Shown here: positions 1 through 8,713 of the stretch, piece after piece
How positions within the stretch are numbered: the stretch's first letter is position 1
Layout of the letters: each line of letters begins with the position of its first letter
Translations under genes and position numbers: made by a program
Notes under the pieces: generated by a model
What the model was told of the DNA's origin: nothing
The model's database searches: none
What the model saw: the letters and a program-made list of their open reading frames with translations, nothing else
From: Caldilineaceae bacterium
GTDB taxonomy: Bacteria > Chloroflexota > Anaerolineae > Caldilineales > Caldilineaceae
DNA: 64,000 nucleotides
Direction of reading: 5' to 3'
Assembly: GCA_026645575.1 (NCBI GenBank)
Contig: JAPKMW010000045.1
Location: forward strand, 14,049-78,048

Positions 1-598
1 GGACAATGCACTCCAGGTTGTAGTCATGGAGATTAAGGAGCGAGCGCTTGAACGCCTCAATATCGCTATAGGGCGTAGCAATCAACGGCACCGGCATCAT
101 CAAATCACTGGCAAAGAGCACCTTGTCCTCGCGCACATGCACAGCGCAAAGATCCGGGCTGGCGCCAGGTGAGTGGATCAGATGAACGGTTTTACCGCCC
201 AAGCGCAGCACCATGCCCTCGTTAAAGACCAGCTTGGGCAGGCGAATCTCCACCTCGCGTAATTCGGGCGTATACTCTTTGGCCTGGTCCAGCGCCTTGT
301 AGCCATATTCGATCATAAACTTGCGGCATAGTTCATGGCCCACCAGTTCCGCTTCGGGAAAGAAACAGGAGCCATAGGTGTGATCGGCATGGCTGATCGT
401 GTTGACTAGATATTTGATCCCCTGTGGACAGACCCGCTGCACAAAATCGATGATCTGCTTGGTCTCGGAAGGAAAGGGCAGCGTATCGATCAGAATGCCA
501 CCTTCCGGCGTCACCACCAATCCCGCGTTCACTTCCACATATAATTCACTGGTGAAGACCCAGGTATCGTCGGCCACTCTTGTCCGTATAATCGCCAC
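1..598 (-). CDS. MBL-fold hydrolase, 3' end cut by window edge
   Basis: A metallo-beta-lactamase-fold protein; the first 199 residues are visible and the C-terminus lies beyond base 1. The start is a GTG at 598-596, preceded by a purine-rich stretch (AAGGAACGGGGGAA); no in-frame ATG was found upstream. The fold is shown by the beta-strand pattern, a metal-loop [11 protein letters not shown] at residues 66-76, HSPGAS further on, and FASDLM. In the family the metal loop reads NTHxHxDH and the later loop GH(T/S). Here the first His is Ile68 and the His of the second loop is Ala, so two ligands of metal site 1 seem lost, while His70, Asp72, His73 and the Asp of ASDLM remain. The substrate cannot be inferred. 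Family call is firm; activity is uncertain. Confidence 0.85.
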   Translation of the reverse strand, partial: MAIIRTRVADDTWVFTSELYVEVNAGLVVTPEGGILIDTLPFPSETKQIIDFVQRVCPQGIKYLVNTISHADHTYGSCFFPEAELVGHELCRKFMIEYGYKALDQAKEYTPELREVEIRLPKLVFNEGMVLRLGGKTVHLIHSPGASPDLCAVHVREDKVLFASDLMMPVPLIATPYSDIEAFKRSLLNLHDYNLECIV

Positions 599-738
599 AG
601 CGTTCCCCCGTTCCTTGCTAAAGGCTGCCTCTTCATGTTGACTGTACAGTCTACCACAAGAGTGACAGGCGCGTCAATAGATTGCGCGAAATTGCACGAA
701 CTAGCCAAACGCCGCCAATTTCGTAACGACCAACGCTA

Positions 739-805
739 AGCCCGCTCATAGCCGGTCCGTGACCGGCGTTAGGGGCGCCGGTCACGGACCGGCTATGAGC
801 GGGCT
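739..805. repeat. Palindromic element, family A, copy 1
   Basis: Perfect 30-bp inverted repeat: arms 739-768 and 776-805 with a 7-nt loop (ttagggg). The core is GCTCATAGCCGGTCCGTGAC followed by CGGCG. It lies between the 3' end of the chaperonin-like gene and the start of the MBL gene, both on the minus strand. Related copies are at 2791-2920, 15622-15678 and 48188-48243. It could act as a transcript-end hairpin, but there is no T-run. Confidence 0.9.
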
Positions 806-822
806 ATAGTTTTAGTCGGGGA

Positions 823-2433
823 CTATGGCGTGAAATCCACCTCATCGTCCCGGTTGTGACGGGGGCGGTGAACCAACGTTTCGGTGGTGAGCGCCATGAG
901 GGCGCCGCTGACCGCACTTTGCAGGGCAGCTTGCAGGACACGCACGGGATCAACCAGATTTTCGGCAGTGGTATTGACAAATTGTCCGCGTAAAACGTCA
1001 AAGCCGGCGCCATTGGTCGCGGCCAGCAACCGAGCCAGAATAGGGGCCGGTTCAAAGCCCGAATTGCGCAGGATGGCCTGGGCCGGCGCTTGCAGAGCCT
1101 GGCGGAGGATAGGGCGAGCAGGCGCTTCGTCAGCCGGTAAGTCCAGATGGTCAAGGGCGGGGAGACAGCGCAAATAGGCGACGCCGCCACCCGGCGCCAC
1201 GCCATCTTGCAGCGCCAACCGCAGGACATGAACCGCTTCTTTGGCCCGCTCTTTCAGATAATCCCGTTCAGTCTCGGTGGCGCCGCCGATTTCCAGGAGC
1301 GCCACGCCGCCTAACAATTTGCCGGCGCGCTCAACCAGCCGGTTCCGTTCCCGACCTTGTTGGGCTTTGGGCAACTGACCGCGCAGATCGGCATAGCGTT
1401 GGCGAATGATCGCCGGTCGCCCCTTGCCACCGATGATGGTAAAGCCGGAGCGGATCGCCTGCACCTCTTCGGCCTGACCGAGATCGGCCAGCATCACCTT
1501 GTGGAAGGGGTCGGCCAATGTCGTCTCAATCACCCGTCCGCCACAGAGCGCGGCCAGATCATGCAAAATTTCCCGCTTTTCCGGGCCAAGCCCTGGCGCC
1601 TTGATCGCCAGCGTCGGCAGGACCTTGCGCACCTGATTCGTCACCAACAGATTGAGTGCTTCGCCCGCAATCGTGGGCGCAATGACCACCAACCCGCGCG
1701 TCCCCGCCTCGCGCACCCGGTTGAGGATGGGGAGTAGATCTTCCGTCTTTTGCAGGTGGTAGTCGGTAAAGAGGAGATAGGGCTGTTGTAACACGGCTTT
1801 GCCCGGTGCGTTGGTAAAAGAGGAGGAGACCCAGCCTTGGTTCCAAAAGGCGCCCTGAATGTAGCGCCGTTCATGGACGCGGGCATAGCTGGTGCGCACC
1901 TCAATCGAACCGTGGGGGCCGACGGTGTCAAAGATCTCTTCCAGTAACTTCCCAATCGTTTCATCGCCGGTGATGGCACGCCCCAACGCCACGATCTGTT
2001 CCGGTCGATCCAGCGGCTCTGCTTGCGCCGCCAGCGCGTCTAGGACAACGGGTAGCGCCTTTTCCAACCCGCGCCGGATGCTCATTAGATTGTGTCCAAC
2101 CGCCGCTTGTCGACTGGCTTCATTGAAGAGATGACGTGCAATAACCACCGCCGTTGTCGTGCCGTCGCCTACCGTCTCTTCCACTTGCCAGGCAATATGG
2201 CGTGCCAGAAAGGCGCCCATGGTTTCAAAACGATTGGGTAAGCCAGTGAAACGTCGGGCAATCGTAGCCCCATCGTTGAGGAGTTCCGGCGCCTTACGCG
2301 GATTGTCACGCGCCAATGCCACCAAGCGCCCGCGTGGCCCCAGCGAAACTTCGAGCAGATCGCTTAGATGATTAAAACCGCGCCCCAAAGCCTGGCGCGC
2401 CGCTGGTGAAAAGAGTAGACGTGGTTGTTTCAT
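823..2433 (-). CDS. Divergent GroEL/Cpn60-like chaperonin
   Basis: A 536-residue group I chaperonin homologue, full length for the family (about 540). Cpn60 rings fold proteins in the cytoplasm using ATP. Seen: NDG at 53-55, the ATP-site motif GDGTTTA at 89-95, and GVAPGGGVAY near 411-420. Differences from housekeeping GroEL: by eye, the catalytic Asp398 of E. coli GroEL aligns with Glu399; the Gly-Gly-Met tail is missing and the protein ends in a charged NRDDEVDFTP; the apical domain is diverged. No groES lies beside it. It is best read as a specialised paralog, so groEL is not given as a symbol. The start ATG has no clear Shine-Dalgarno. The 6S-like RNA gene lies just upstream on the same strand. 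Confidence 0.85.
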   Translation of the reverse strand: MKQPRLLFSPAARQALGRGFNHLSDLLEVSLGPRGRLVALARDNPRKAPELLNDGATIARRFTGLPNRFETMGAFLARHIAWQVEETVGDGTTTAVVIARHLFNEASRQAAVGHNLMSIRRGLEKALPVVLDALAAQAEPLDRPEQIVALGRAITGDETIGKLLEEIFDTVGPHGSIEVRTSYARVHERRYIQGAFWNQGWVSSSFTNAPGKAVLQQPYLLFTDYHLQKTEDLLPILNRVREAGTRGLVVIAPTIAGEALNLLVTNQVRKVLPTLAIKAPGLGPEKREILHDLAALCGGRVIETTLADPFHKVMLADLGQAEEVQAIRSGFTIIGGKGRPAIIRQRYADLRGQLPKAQQGRERNRLVERAGKLLGGVALLEIGGATETERDYLKERAKEAVHVLRLALQDGVAPGGGVAYLRCLPALDHLDLPADEAPARPILRQALQAPAQAILRNSGFEPAPILARLLAATNGAGFDVLRGQFVNTTAENLVDPVRVLQAALQSAVSGALMALTTETLVHRPRHNRDDEVDFTP

Positions 2434-2481
2434 TGCAAGCGAAAAGACTCAGTTACGCATTAGGGGAGAGTTTTTGAAGTA

Positions 2482-2663
2482 GAAAAGGGACTCCGCAGAA
2501 TCGTGGAGGCAGTGGGTGCGAACCTGCGTAAGCAGGTGGGTGCCGATTGGGCGCTTCGGTCTTACCCTCGCGGGCTATCACGTCCACGCCACTTCATCAA
2601 GCTCCCGTTTGTAGAGTGTTGGCTCGCCCCGTGTGCTGACCATCTCACGGAAACTGCAGAGTT
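2482..2663 (-). ncRNA. ssrS: Structured RNA, 6S-like (ssrS candidate)
   Basis: About 180 nt, transcribed leftward from the promoter at 2670-2697. The ends pair: ACTCTGCAG (plus strand 2654-2662) with CTGCGGAGT on the RNA 3' side (2490-2498), 9 bp including one G-U. An inner stem follows (CGTGAG with CTCCACG), then a large internal loop. A small perfect hairpin (ACCTGC-TTAC-GCAGGT) sits in the 3' half. This order (closing stem, bubble, short 3'-side hairpin) and the length match 6S RNA, which binds sigma70-type RNA polymerase by mimicking an open promoter. No SRP (GGAAGG loop), tmRNA or RNase P signature was seen. No protein gene fits here. The RNA identity is inferred from layout, not from a covariance search. 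Confidence 0.5.
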
Positions 2664-2669
2664 ATCTGT

Positions 2670-2697
2670 AGTATAGCATAAGTTGTTGTGGGGGCAA
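2670..2697 (-). promoter_or_regulatory. Sigma70-type promoter of 6S-like RNA
   Basis: On the minus strand TTGCCC (2697-2692), a 16-bp spacer, and an extended -10 TGCTATACT whose hexamer TATACT is at 2675-2670. Predicted start is near 2663, immediately before the closing stem of the RNA. Confidence 0.6.
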
Positions 2698-2790
2698 AAC
2701 GGTGTAAAGGGTGTGATTGGCGTAATTCGTGATGCATGTTGCGTGAACTGTATTCAGGTCACAGAGGTTTGTCCGCTCTTCTGGTTGCCT

Positions 2791-2920
2791 GCTCATGGCG
2801 AGTCCGTGACTGGCTTAGGGCCGCAAAAATATAACTCCAGACACTGCTCATGGCGAGTCCGTGACTCGCCATGAGCGGGCGCACCATCAGTCAGTTGCGA
2901 GTCACGGACTCGCCATGAGC
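2791..2920. repeat. Cluster of family A palindromic element arms
   Basis: Three related units in 130 bp. Copy 1 at 2791-2814 is a single arm (GCTCATGGCGAGTCCGTGAC plus TGGC). Copy 2 at 2846-2876 is a hairpin with 14-bp perfect arms and a 3-nt loop. Copy 3 at 2897-2920 is an inverted arm of the same sequence. The core matches family A with changes at the centre (GGCGAGTCC instead of AGCCGGTCC). It lies downstream of aspS and upstream of the 6S-like RNA promoter. The rest of the 2434-2977 gap holds the RNA gene and no credible protein gene. Confidence 0.85.
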
Positions 2921-2977
2921 GGTGGGCCTAGCGGACCGCACCCCTCATCAAGACAAACACGAATCACGCAACACGAA

Positions 2978-4798
<1,821 letters not shown>

Positions 4799-4842
4799 GC
4801 GTCTTTCCTCTAACTTTTTTCTTCTTATAAAATCAAGCAGAA

Positions 4843-5014
4843 TCAGTAGTCCGCAGTCCAAAGTCCGCAGTCCAAAGTCCGCAGTCCAAAGTCCGCAGTC
4901 CAAAGTCCGCAGTCATTTGTCCATAATCGTGCGACACTCGCCAAACTCACGCGATTGACTTAGCACCGCAAACGCTGGACTATAGGCGCTGGACTCTGGA
5001 CTGCGGACTACTGA
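4843..5014. repeat. MITE-like element, family B, with heptamer array
   Basis: Perfect 18-bp terminal inverted repeats at 4843-4860 and 4997-5014 (inner sequence CAGTAGTCCGCAG). Inside the left end, 4848-4914 is a tandem array of the heptamer AGTCCnn, alternating GC and AA, that is a 14-bp unit repeated about 4.8 times. It lies in the aspS leader between promoter and start codon. A second element with the same ends is at 8553-8642. No protein gene is credible here. Confidence 0.85.
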
Positions 5015-5027
5015 CAATATGAGCAGC

Positions 5028-5056
5028 ATTATAGTCCGGTCGGCACGGCGACGCAA
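5028..5056 (-). promoter_or_regulatory. Promoter for aspS
   Basis: Minus-strand TTGCGT (5056-5051), exact 17-bp spacer, consensus TATAAT (5033-5028). Predicted start is near 5021, giving aspS a leader of about 220 nt that contains the whole family B element. Confidence 0.7.
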
Positions 5057-5114
5057 TTCTTCGGCGGCGTCTCGGTAAGTTGGCGTAAACACTTTTGATA
5101 AATCCACCAATCCG

Positions 5115-5139
5115 CAGATTTACAGCCATTGTAAATCTG
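5115..5139. promoter_or_regulatory. Operator-like palindrome over the GTPase-cassette promoter
   Basis: A perfect 10-bp inverted repeat, CAGATTTACA (5115-5124), 5-nt spacer gccat, TGTAAATCTG (5130-5139). It covers the whole -35 box and most of the spacer of the promoter at 5119-5147. This placement is typical of a repressor operator. The 25-bp two-fold site suits a dimeric helix-turn-helix regulator; none is encoded next to it. Confidence 0.6.
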
Positions 5140-5147
5140 GATACAAT
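5119..5147 (+). promoter_or_regulatory. Promoter of the coiled-coil/GTPase/kinase cassette
   Basis: TTTACA (5119-5124), exact 17-bp spacer, TACAAT (5142-5147). The start would be near 5154, about 33 nt before the first start codon. It is arranged back-to-back with the aspS promoter. Confidence 0.65.
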
Positions 5148-5186
5148 AGAGACGAAAATCAAACTTTCACCCAAAGGACCGTAAAG

Positions 5187-5759
5187 ATGAGCAAAACCAG
5201 AACGCTTGCCAACGGCGTTGAGTCGCCCTTGAACGTGAGCATCACTGATTCCGCCGATAAGGTAGAACGCATTCGCGACCTGATTTTCGGGACGCACATG
5301 CGCGATTACACGCAACGCTTTGACGCTATCAGTCGCGACCTTTCCCGTTTGACCCAGGAGACCACTCGCCTCAATGAGTTGATCCAGGAGCAGGATGGCA
5401 AATTCACCCGGCTGCTGCGTCAGGAAGTTGATCGTTTGAGCGCGCAATTGCAGGAACAGGACAAACGCGCCCAGCAGCAACTACAACAGGTCGATCAGCG
5501 GCTGACCGAGCAGATCAAGGAACTGGATCAGAAGCACACGCAGAGCGCCAAAGAGCTTGCCACCAACCTGGCGCGCACGGAGCGGCTACTACGTGATGAA
5601 CTTCACGAGTTATCGCAACAACTCAACAATATGAAGGTTGATCGGCCAACTTTGGGCGATCTCTTGATCAACATCGGGCAAAATCTCAAGACGAATGATC
5701 CGACCCCGTTGGCGCTCTCGGTGGATCTGCTCGATGAGTTGAGTGCAGAGCTTGGCTAA
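5187..5759 (+). CDS. Coiled-coil protein with RDLIFG motif
   Basis: A 190-residue soluble protein without signal peptide or membrane segment; function not known. Residues 30-37 read RIRDLIFG, followed by HMRDYTQRF and then about 90 residues of strongly heptad-patterned, Gln/Glu/Lys-rich sequence, so a long coiled coil. The C-terminal 40 residues (TLGDLLINIGQNL onward) look like a short helical cap. AAAGGA lies at good distance from the ATG. It is the first gene of a plus-strand run whose second member also has an RDLIFG motif before a coiled coil, so the two may be partners or a scaffold for the GTPase downstream. That role is inferred from context only. Confidence 0.8.
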   Translation: MSKTRTLANGVESPLNVSITDSADKVERIRDLIFGTHMRDYTQRFDAISRDLSRLTQETTRLNELIQEQDGKFTRLLRQEVDRLSAQLQEQDKRAQQQLQQVDQRLTEQIKELDQKHTQSAKELATNLARTERLLRDELHELSQQLNNMKVDRPTLGDLLINIGQNLKTNDPTPLALSVDLLDELSAELG

Positions 5760-5775
5760 TATAGGGACTGAACGC

Positions 5776-6750
5776 ATGGAATGCGACAAGCCGGCGACCA
5801 CTGCCATCAATGGCGCCGTCGTCAATGGTCGGCATGATAACGAAATATTGCTGCCCCCCCCGACCACTGACGAACCGGCAGTAACGTCACCGGAAGCGTC
5901 ACTGGGAGCGTTACCGGGAACTTCCCTGGACGCCGATGATCCAGCGATGGAGCTTTTGCGCGATCTGATTTTTGGCGAATATCGCCAACAGATCGCCCGG
6001 ATGCGCGCCCAAGTCAACGAATTACAAGGGCTACTGGATGCGCTGGAAGTCCAGATCAATGACAAAGAAGCGCTGGTCAACACCATCACACCGGTAATCG
6101 CTGACGCCATTCGCACCAACATCCGCGAGTCACAGAGCGAAATGGTCGATGCGCTCTACCCCATTATGGGGAAATTGGTGCAGCGCTCTGTCACCGAGGC
6201 CATGCGCGAATTGGCCCAGCGCATTGATCGACAGATGCGGCGCACCTTTAACTTTAAAGATCTGGTACAACGGGTAAAGGCGCGGGTGCAAGGCGTCTCG
6301 GATGCCGAGATGGCGCTGCGCAATGCGTTGCCTTTCCAGGTGCGCGAACTGTTTCTAATTCATCGGGCGAGTGGTTTGCTGCTGTTGCACACCTCTAATC
6401 AACTGGAGGAAGTCTCTGATTCTGACATCATCGGCAGCATGTTGACCGCCATTCGCGATTTTGCCGAAGATGCCTTTGGCCGCGGCGAAAAGGTGGAATT
6501 AAATCAGATTCAATATGGCGACCAGAGTATTTTGATTGAAGTGGCCCATTTGGTTTATATTGCAGCAGTGGTGCAAGGGATTGAACCACCCCACTTCCGT
6601 GAGCAAATGCGGGAAACGATGATCACGATTGAACATCAACATGCCGAGTTGCTACGCGAATATAATGGGAATGCCGAGCCGTTCACGGCATCAGCCGCCA
6701 CCTTTGCCGCACTCTTGGCCTATGATGTCGAAACAGTTGGCGCAATTTGA
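5776..6750 (+). CDS. Coiled-coil protein, RDLIFG motif, possible longin-like C-terminus
   Basis: A 324-residue cytoplasmic protein from ATG 5776 (AGGGA upstream); a GTG at 5743 overlapping the previous gene is possible. Residues 1-55 are Pro/Ala-rich and disordered-looking. LRDLIFGEY then echoes the motif of the preceding protein, followed by a coiled coil (QIARMRAQVNELQGLLDAL) and an amphipathic helical stretch. The last 130 residues alternate strand- and helix-like segments (VRELFLIHRASGLLLLHTS, then IEVAHLVYIAAVVQG). This resembles roadblock/longin-type partners of small GTPases, though I cannot prove the fold. A GTPase gene follows directly. Exact function unknown. Confidence 0.75.
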   Translation: MECDKPATTAINGAVVNGRHDNEILLPPPTTDEPAVTSPEASLGALPGTSLDADDPAMELLRDLIFGEYRQQIARMRAQVNELQGLLDALEVQINDKEALVNTITPVIADAIRTNIRESQSEMVDALYPIMGKLVQRSVTEAMRELAQRIDRQMRRTFNFKDLVQRVKARVQGVSDAEMALRNALPFQVRELFLIHRASGLLLLHTSNQLEEVSDSDIIGSMLTAIRDFAEDAFGRGEKVELNQIQYGDQSILIEVAHLVYIAAVVQGIEPPHFREQMRETMITIEHQHAELLREYNGNAEPFTASAATFAALLAYDVETVGAI

Positions 6751-6854
6751 TCGCTGCTACGCACTGTACTGCCCGCGTCCTAGTGTACTCGTAAGCATTT
6801 ATCGGCGCTGAGACGTTTGCCTCTGCCGACCGTGTCCGTAATAAAGGATTGCGA

Positions 6855-7370
6855 TTGAAAACGTTTAGCAAAAAAATCTGTTTATTAGGCGACTTCGCCG
6901 TAGGCAAGACCAGCCTGGTGCGCCGCTTTGTCCACAACCGCTTTGATGACCAGTACATTAGCACGATTGGCGTCAAAGTCAGCCGTAAAACGGTGATGGC
7001 TCCGGCCAATGGCGAGGTAGCCGAACTGACCATGATGCTCTGGGATTTGGCCGGCAGCCAGGAATTTAGCACCGTGACCAACAGTTATCTGCGGGGTGCG
7101 GCCGGCGCCATTCTGGTTTGTGACCTAACGCGCGCCGACACCTTGCCCAGCCTGCAACGCTATGCCGACGACATTCGGAAAGTCTGCGGCCCGGTGCAGT
7201 TGATCGTGGCCGCCAATAAGATTGATCTTCCTGAACAGCATCTGCTCACTGCGGATCAGGTGGCGGCGATGGCGCAAACCCTCCAGGCGTCCCACTTCTT
7301 CACCAGCGCGAAGGTGGGAGACGAAGTTGATGAAATGTTCCGGCTGCTGGGGAAGCAGCTTTTGGATTAA
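6855..7370 (+). CDS. Rab/Ras-like small GTPase
   Basis: A 171-residue small GTPase. Motifs in order: G1 GDFAVGKTS (residues 12-20), switch I with STIGV as in Rab proteins, G3 WDLAGSQEF, G4 NKID, G5 SAK. Ras-superfamily proteins are molecular switches. Gln61 of Ras, which positions the attacking water, appears to be Ser here (DLAGS) with Gln one residue later, so intrinsic hydrolysis may be slow or depend on a partner. There is no C-terminal lipidation cysteine; the protein ends GKQLLD. Start: TTG 6855, because AAAGGA (6843-6848) is 6 nt away; the TTG at 6849 would touch that site. A PAS kinase gene starts 8 nt downstream of the stop. Confidence 0.9.
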   Translation: MKTFSKKICLLGDFAVGKTSLVRRFVHNRFDDQYISTIGVKVSRKTVMAPANGEVAELTMMLWDLAGSQEFSTVTNSYLRGAAGAILVCDLTRADTLPSLQRYADDIRKVCGPVQLIVAANKIDLPEQHLLTADQVAAMAQTLQASHFFTSAKVGDEVDEMFRLLGKQLLD

Positions 7371-7378
7371 GGCTGCTC

Positions 7379-8551
7379 ATGCTTGATACCTTGGTTGCTC
7401 AACTGATTTTACAAGAACGTAACATTGCGTATGTCGTCACTGACCAGGCGCTGCGGATTCAACAGATGGGGGGGAAGTGCGACCTGTTAACCGGCAATGG
7501 CAGCGCTGCCCAATCGGGCATCTCCCTCTTTGACCTCGCCCCGGAGTTAATCGGCTGTGAAGCGCAATTGCAAGCACTACTGACTGCAGGCGTTCCCCCT
7601 TTTCAATTAGAATTCGTCAATCGAGAAAATGCCGCCGGAGAGCTTTATTATGTCACCTTGCACAATTACGGCTATGCCGCCGACAAGGGTGCGCCCACCG
7701 GCATTCTTCACATTGTCGAGGATGTCACCTTTATCGGGGAAACCAATCAGCGCTTGACCCAACAACGCAATGAACTCTACCTGCTTCATGAGCAACTGCG
7801 CCGTTCCAACCTACAACTGGAAGCGGCGAACAGCGAGTTACGGGCGCTGGATGAACTAAAGTCAAAATTTGTCTCCATCGCCGCCCACGAATTGCGCACG
7901 CCATTGGCTTCAATTCTGGGCTATGTCGATTTTATGCTTGATGATCCCCTGGTGACTTTGCACCCGGATCACAAGAAAGGCGTCAACATTATTGGCAAAA
8001 GCGCCAAACGCTTGCTCGCAATTACCAATGATCTGCTCGACGTAACTCGGATCGAGGCGGGGCGGATCGAGTTGACGCTGGAGCCGATCAACCTGACTGA
8101 CATCATCGAAGAAGTTGTCACCAACCTGCGACCAGAGATCGAGCAGAAGCAGCACCGCTTTCGCCTGGAAAAACAACCCTTCCTGCCCACTGTTCTCTGT
8201 GATGAAATGCGCACAGCCCAAATCTTTAGCAACCTCCTCAGCAATGCGATCAAATATACGCCGGAGCAGGGGGGCATCGCCATCGTGTTGCACCATTCGC
8301 CCCAGGAAGAGGCGATCATCGCCGCTGTCAGCGACACGGGCATCGGCATCCCGGCCAAAGACCTGCAAAATATCGGCAAAAACTTCTTTCGCGCCAGCAA
8401 CGTCCATCTCACCAAAGCTAATGGCGCCGGTCTGGGCCTGAGCATCACGCGTTCGCTCATCGAGTTACAGGGTGGTCGCTTCTGGATCGAAAGCACGCCC
8501 GGTCAAGGCTCCACCTTCTATCTCACGATTCCAGTGGATGATGGGGTATAA
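7379..8551 (+). CDS. Soluble PAS-domain histidine kinase
   Basis: A 390-residue sensor kinase without membrane segments. Residues 10-118 form a PAS-like domain (ITYVV-type start, then GILHIVEDVTF at its end), followed by a coiled-coil linker (residues 121-160). The H-box is SIAAHELRTPLAS with phospho-acceptor His170. The ATPase domain shows the N-box SNLLSNAIKYTPEQG, G1 DTGIGIP and G2 GAGLGLS. No receiver domain and no response regulator are next to it. It follows the GTPase gene by 8 nt, so translation is probably coupled, and the two products probably act in one pathway. The kinase could report GTPase state or control it; this is inference. Confidence 0.92.
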   Translation: MLDTLVAQLILQERNIAYVVTDQALRIQQMGGKCDLLTGNGSAAQSGISLFDLAPELIGCEAQLQALLTAGVPPFQLEFVNRENAAGELYYVTLHNYGYAADKGAPTGILHIVEDVTFIGETNQRLTQQRNELYLLHEQLRRSNLQLEAANSELRALDELKSKFVSIAAHELRTPLASILGYVDFMLDDPLVTLHPDHKKGVNIIGKSAKRLLAITNDLLDVTRIEAGRIELTLEPINLTDIIEEVVTNLRPEIEQKQHRFRLEKQPFLPTVLCDEMRTAQIFSNLLSNAIKYTPEQGGIAIVLHHSPQEEAIIAAVSDTGIGIPAKDLQNIGKNFFRASNVHLTKANGAGLGLSITRSLIELQGGRFWIESTPGQGSTFYLTIPVDDGV

Positions 8552-8552
8552 C

Positions 8553-8642
8553 CAGTAGACCGCAGCGCTATCGAGCCTGGCTGCGGACTCTGGCCTTCAG
8601 ACTTTGGACTTCAGACTTTGGACTGCGGACTGCGGACTACTG
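8553..8642. repeat. MITE-like element, family B, short copy
   Basis: Ends CAGTAGaCCGCAG (8553-8565) and CTGCGGACTACTG (8630-8642) are inverted repeats with one mismatch and match the ends of the element at 4843-5014. The interior has heptamers of the GGACTnn type (GGACTTC, AGACTTT, GGACTGC). It begins just after the kinase stop codon, so it closes the GTPase cassette as the first copy opens it. Confidence 0.8.
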
Positions 8643-8677
8643 ATTCTACATTGATTGGCAACCAATCCCCTTACAAT

Positions 8678-8706
8678 TTGATTTTGCGATAACGGCGCGG
8701 TACAAT
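8678..8706 (+). promoter_or_regulatory. Promoter giving a leaderless SNF2 transcript
   Basis: TTGATT (8678-8683), exact 17-bp spacer, TACAAT (8701-8706). The A of the ATG at 8714 is the eighth base after the -10 box, where transcription is expected to start. There is no room for, and no sign of, a ribosome-binding site. Confidence 0.65.
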
Positions 8707-8713
8707 ACTCTTT

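Noticed and set aside
2482..2663. SRP RNA, tmRNA or tRNA in this region
   Set aside because: No GGAAGG tetraloop region, no tag reading frame or T-loop (GGTTCGA-type) was seen.
2683..2874. 63-residue plus-strand frame
   Set aside because: Runs through family A repeat arms and overlaps the 6S-like promoter.
4848..4914. CRISPR-like tandem array
   Set aside because: Units are 14 bp with no unique spacers; it is a heptamer array inside a repeat element.
4799..5021. T-box riboswitch in the aspS leader
   Set aside because: No T-box bulge consensus or specifier loop was found; the structure is explained by the repeat arms.
4913..5110. 65-residue minus-strand frame upstream of aspS
   Set aside because: It spans the aspS promoter and the family B element, has no motif or ribosome site.
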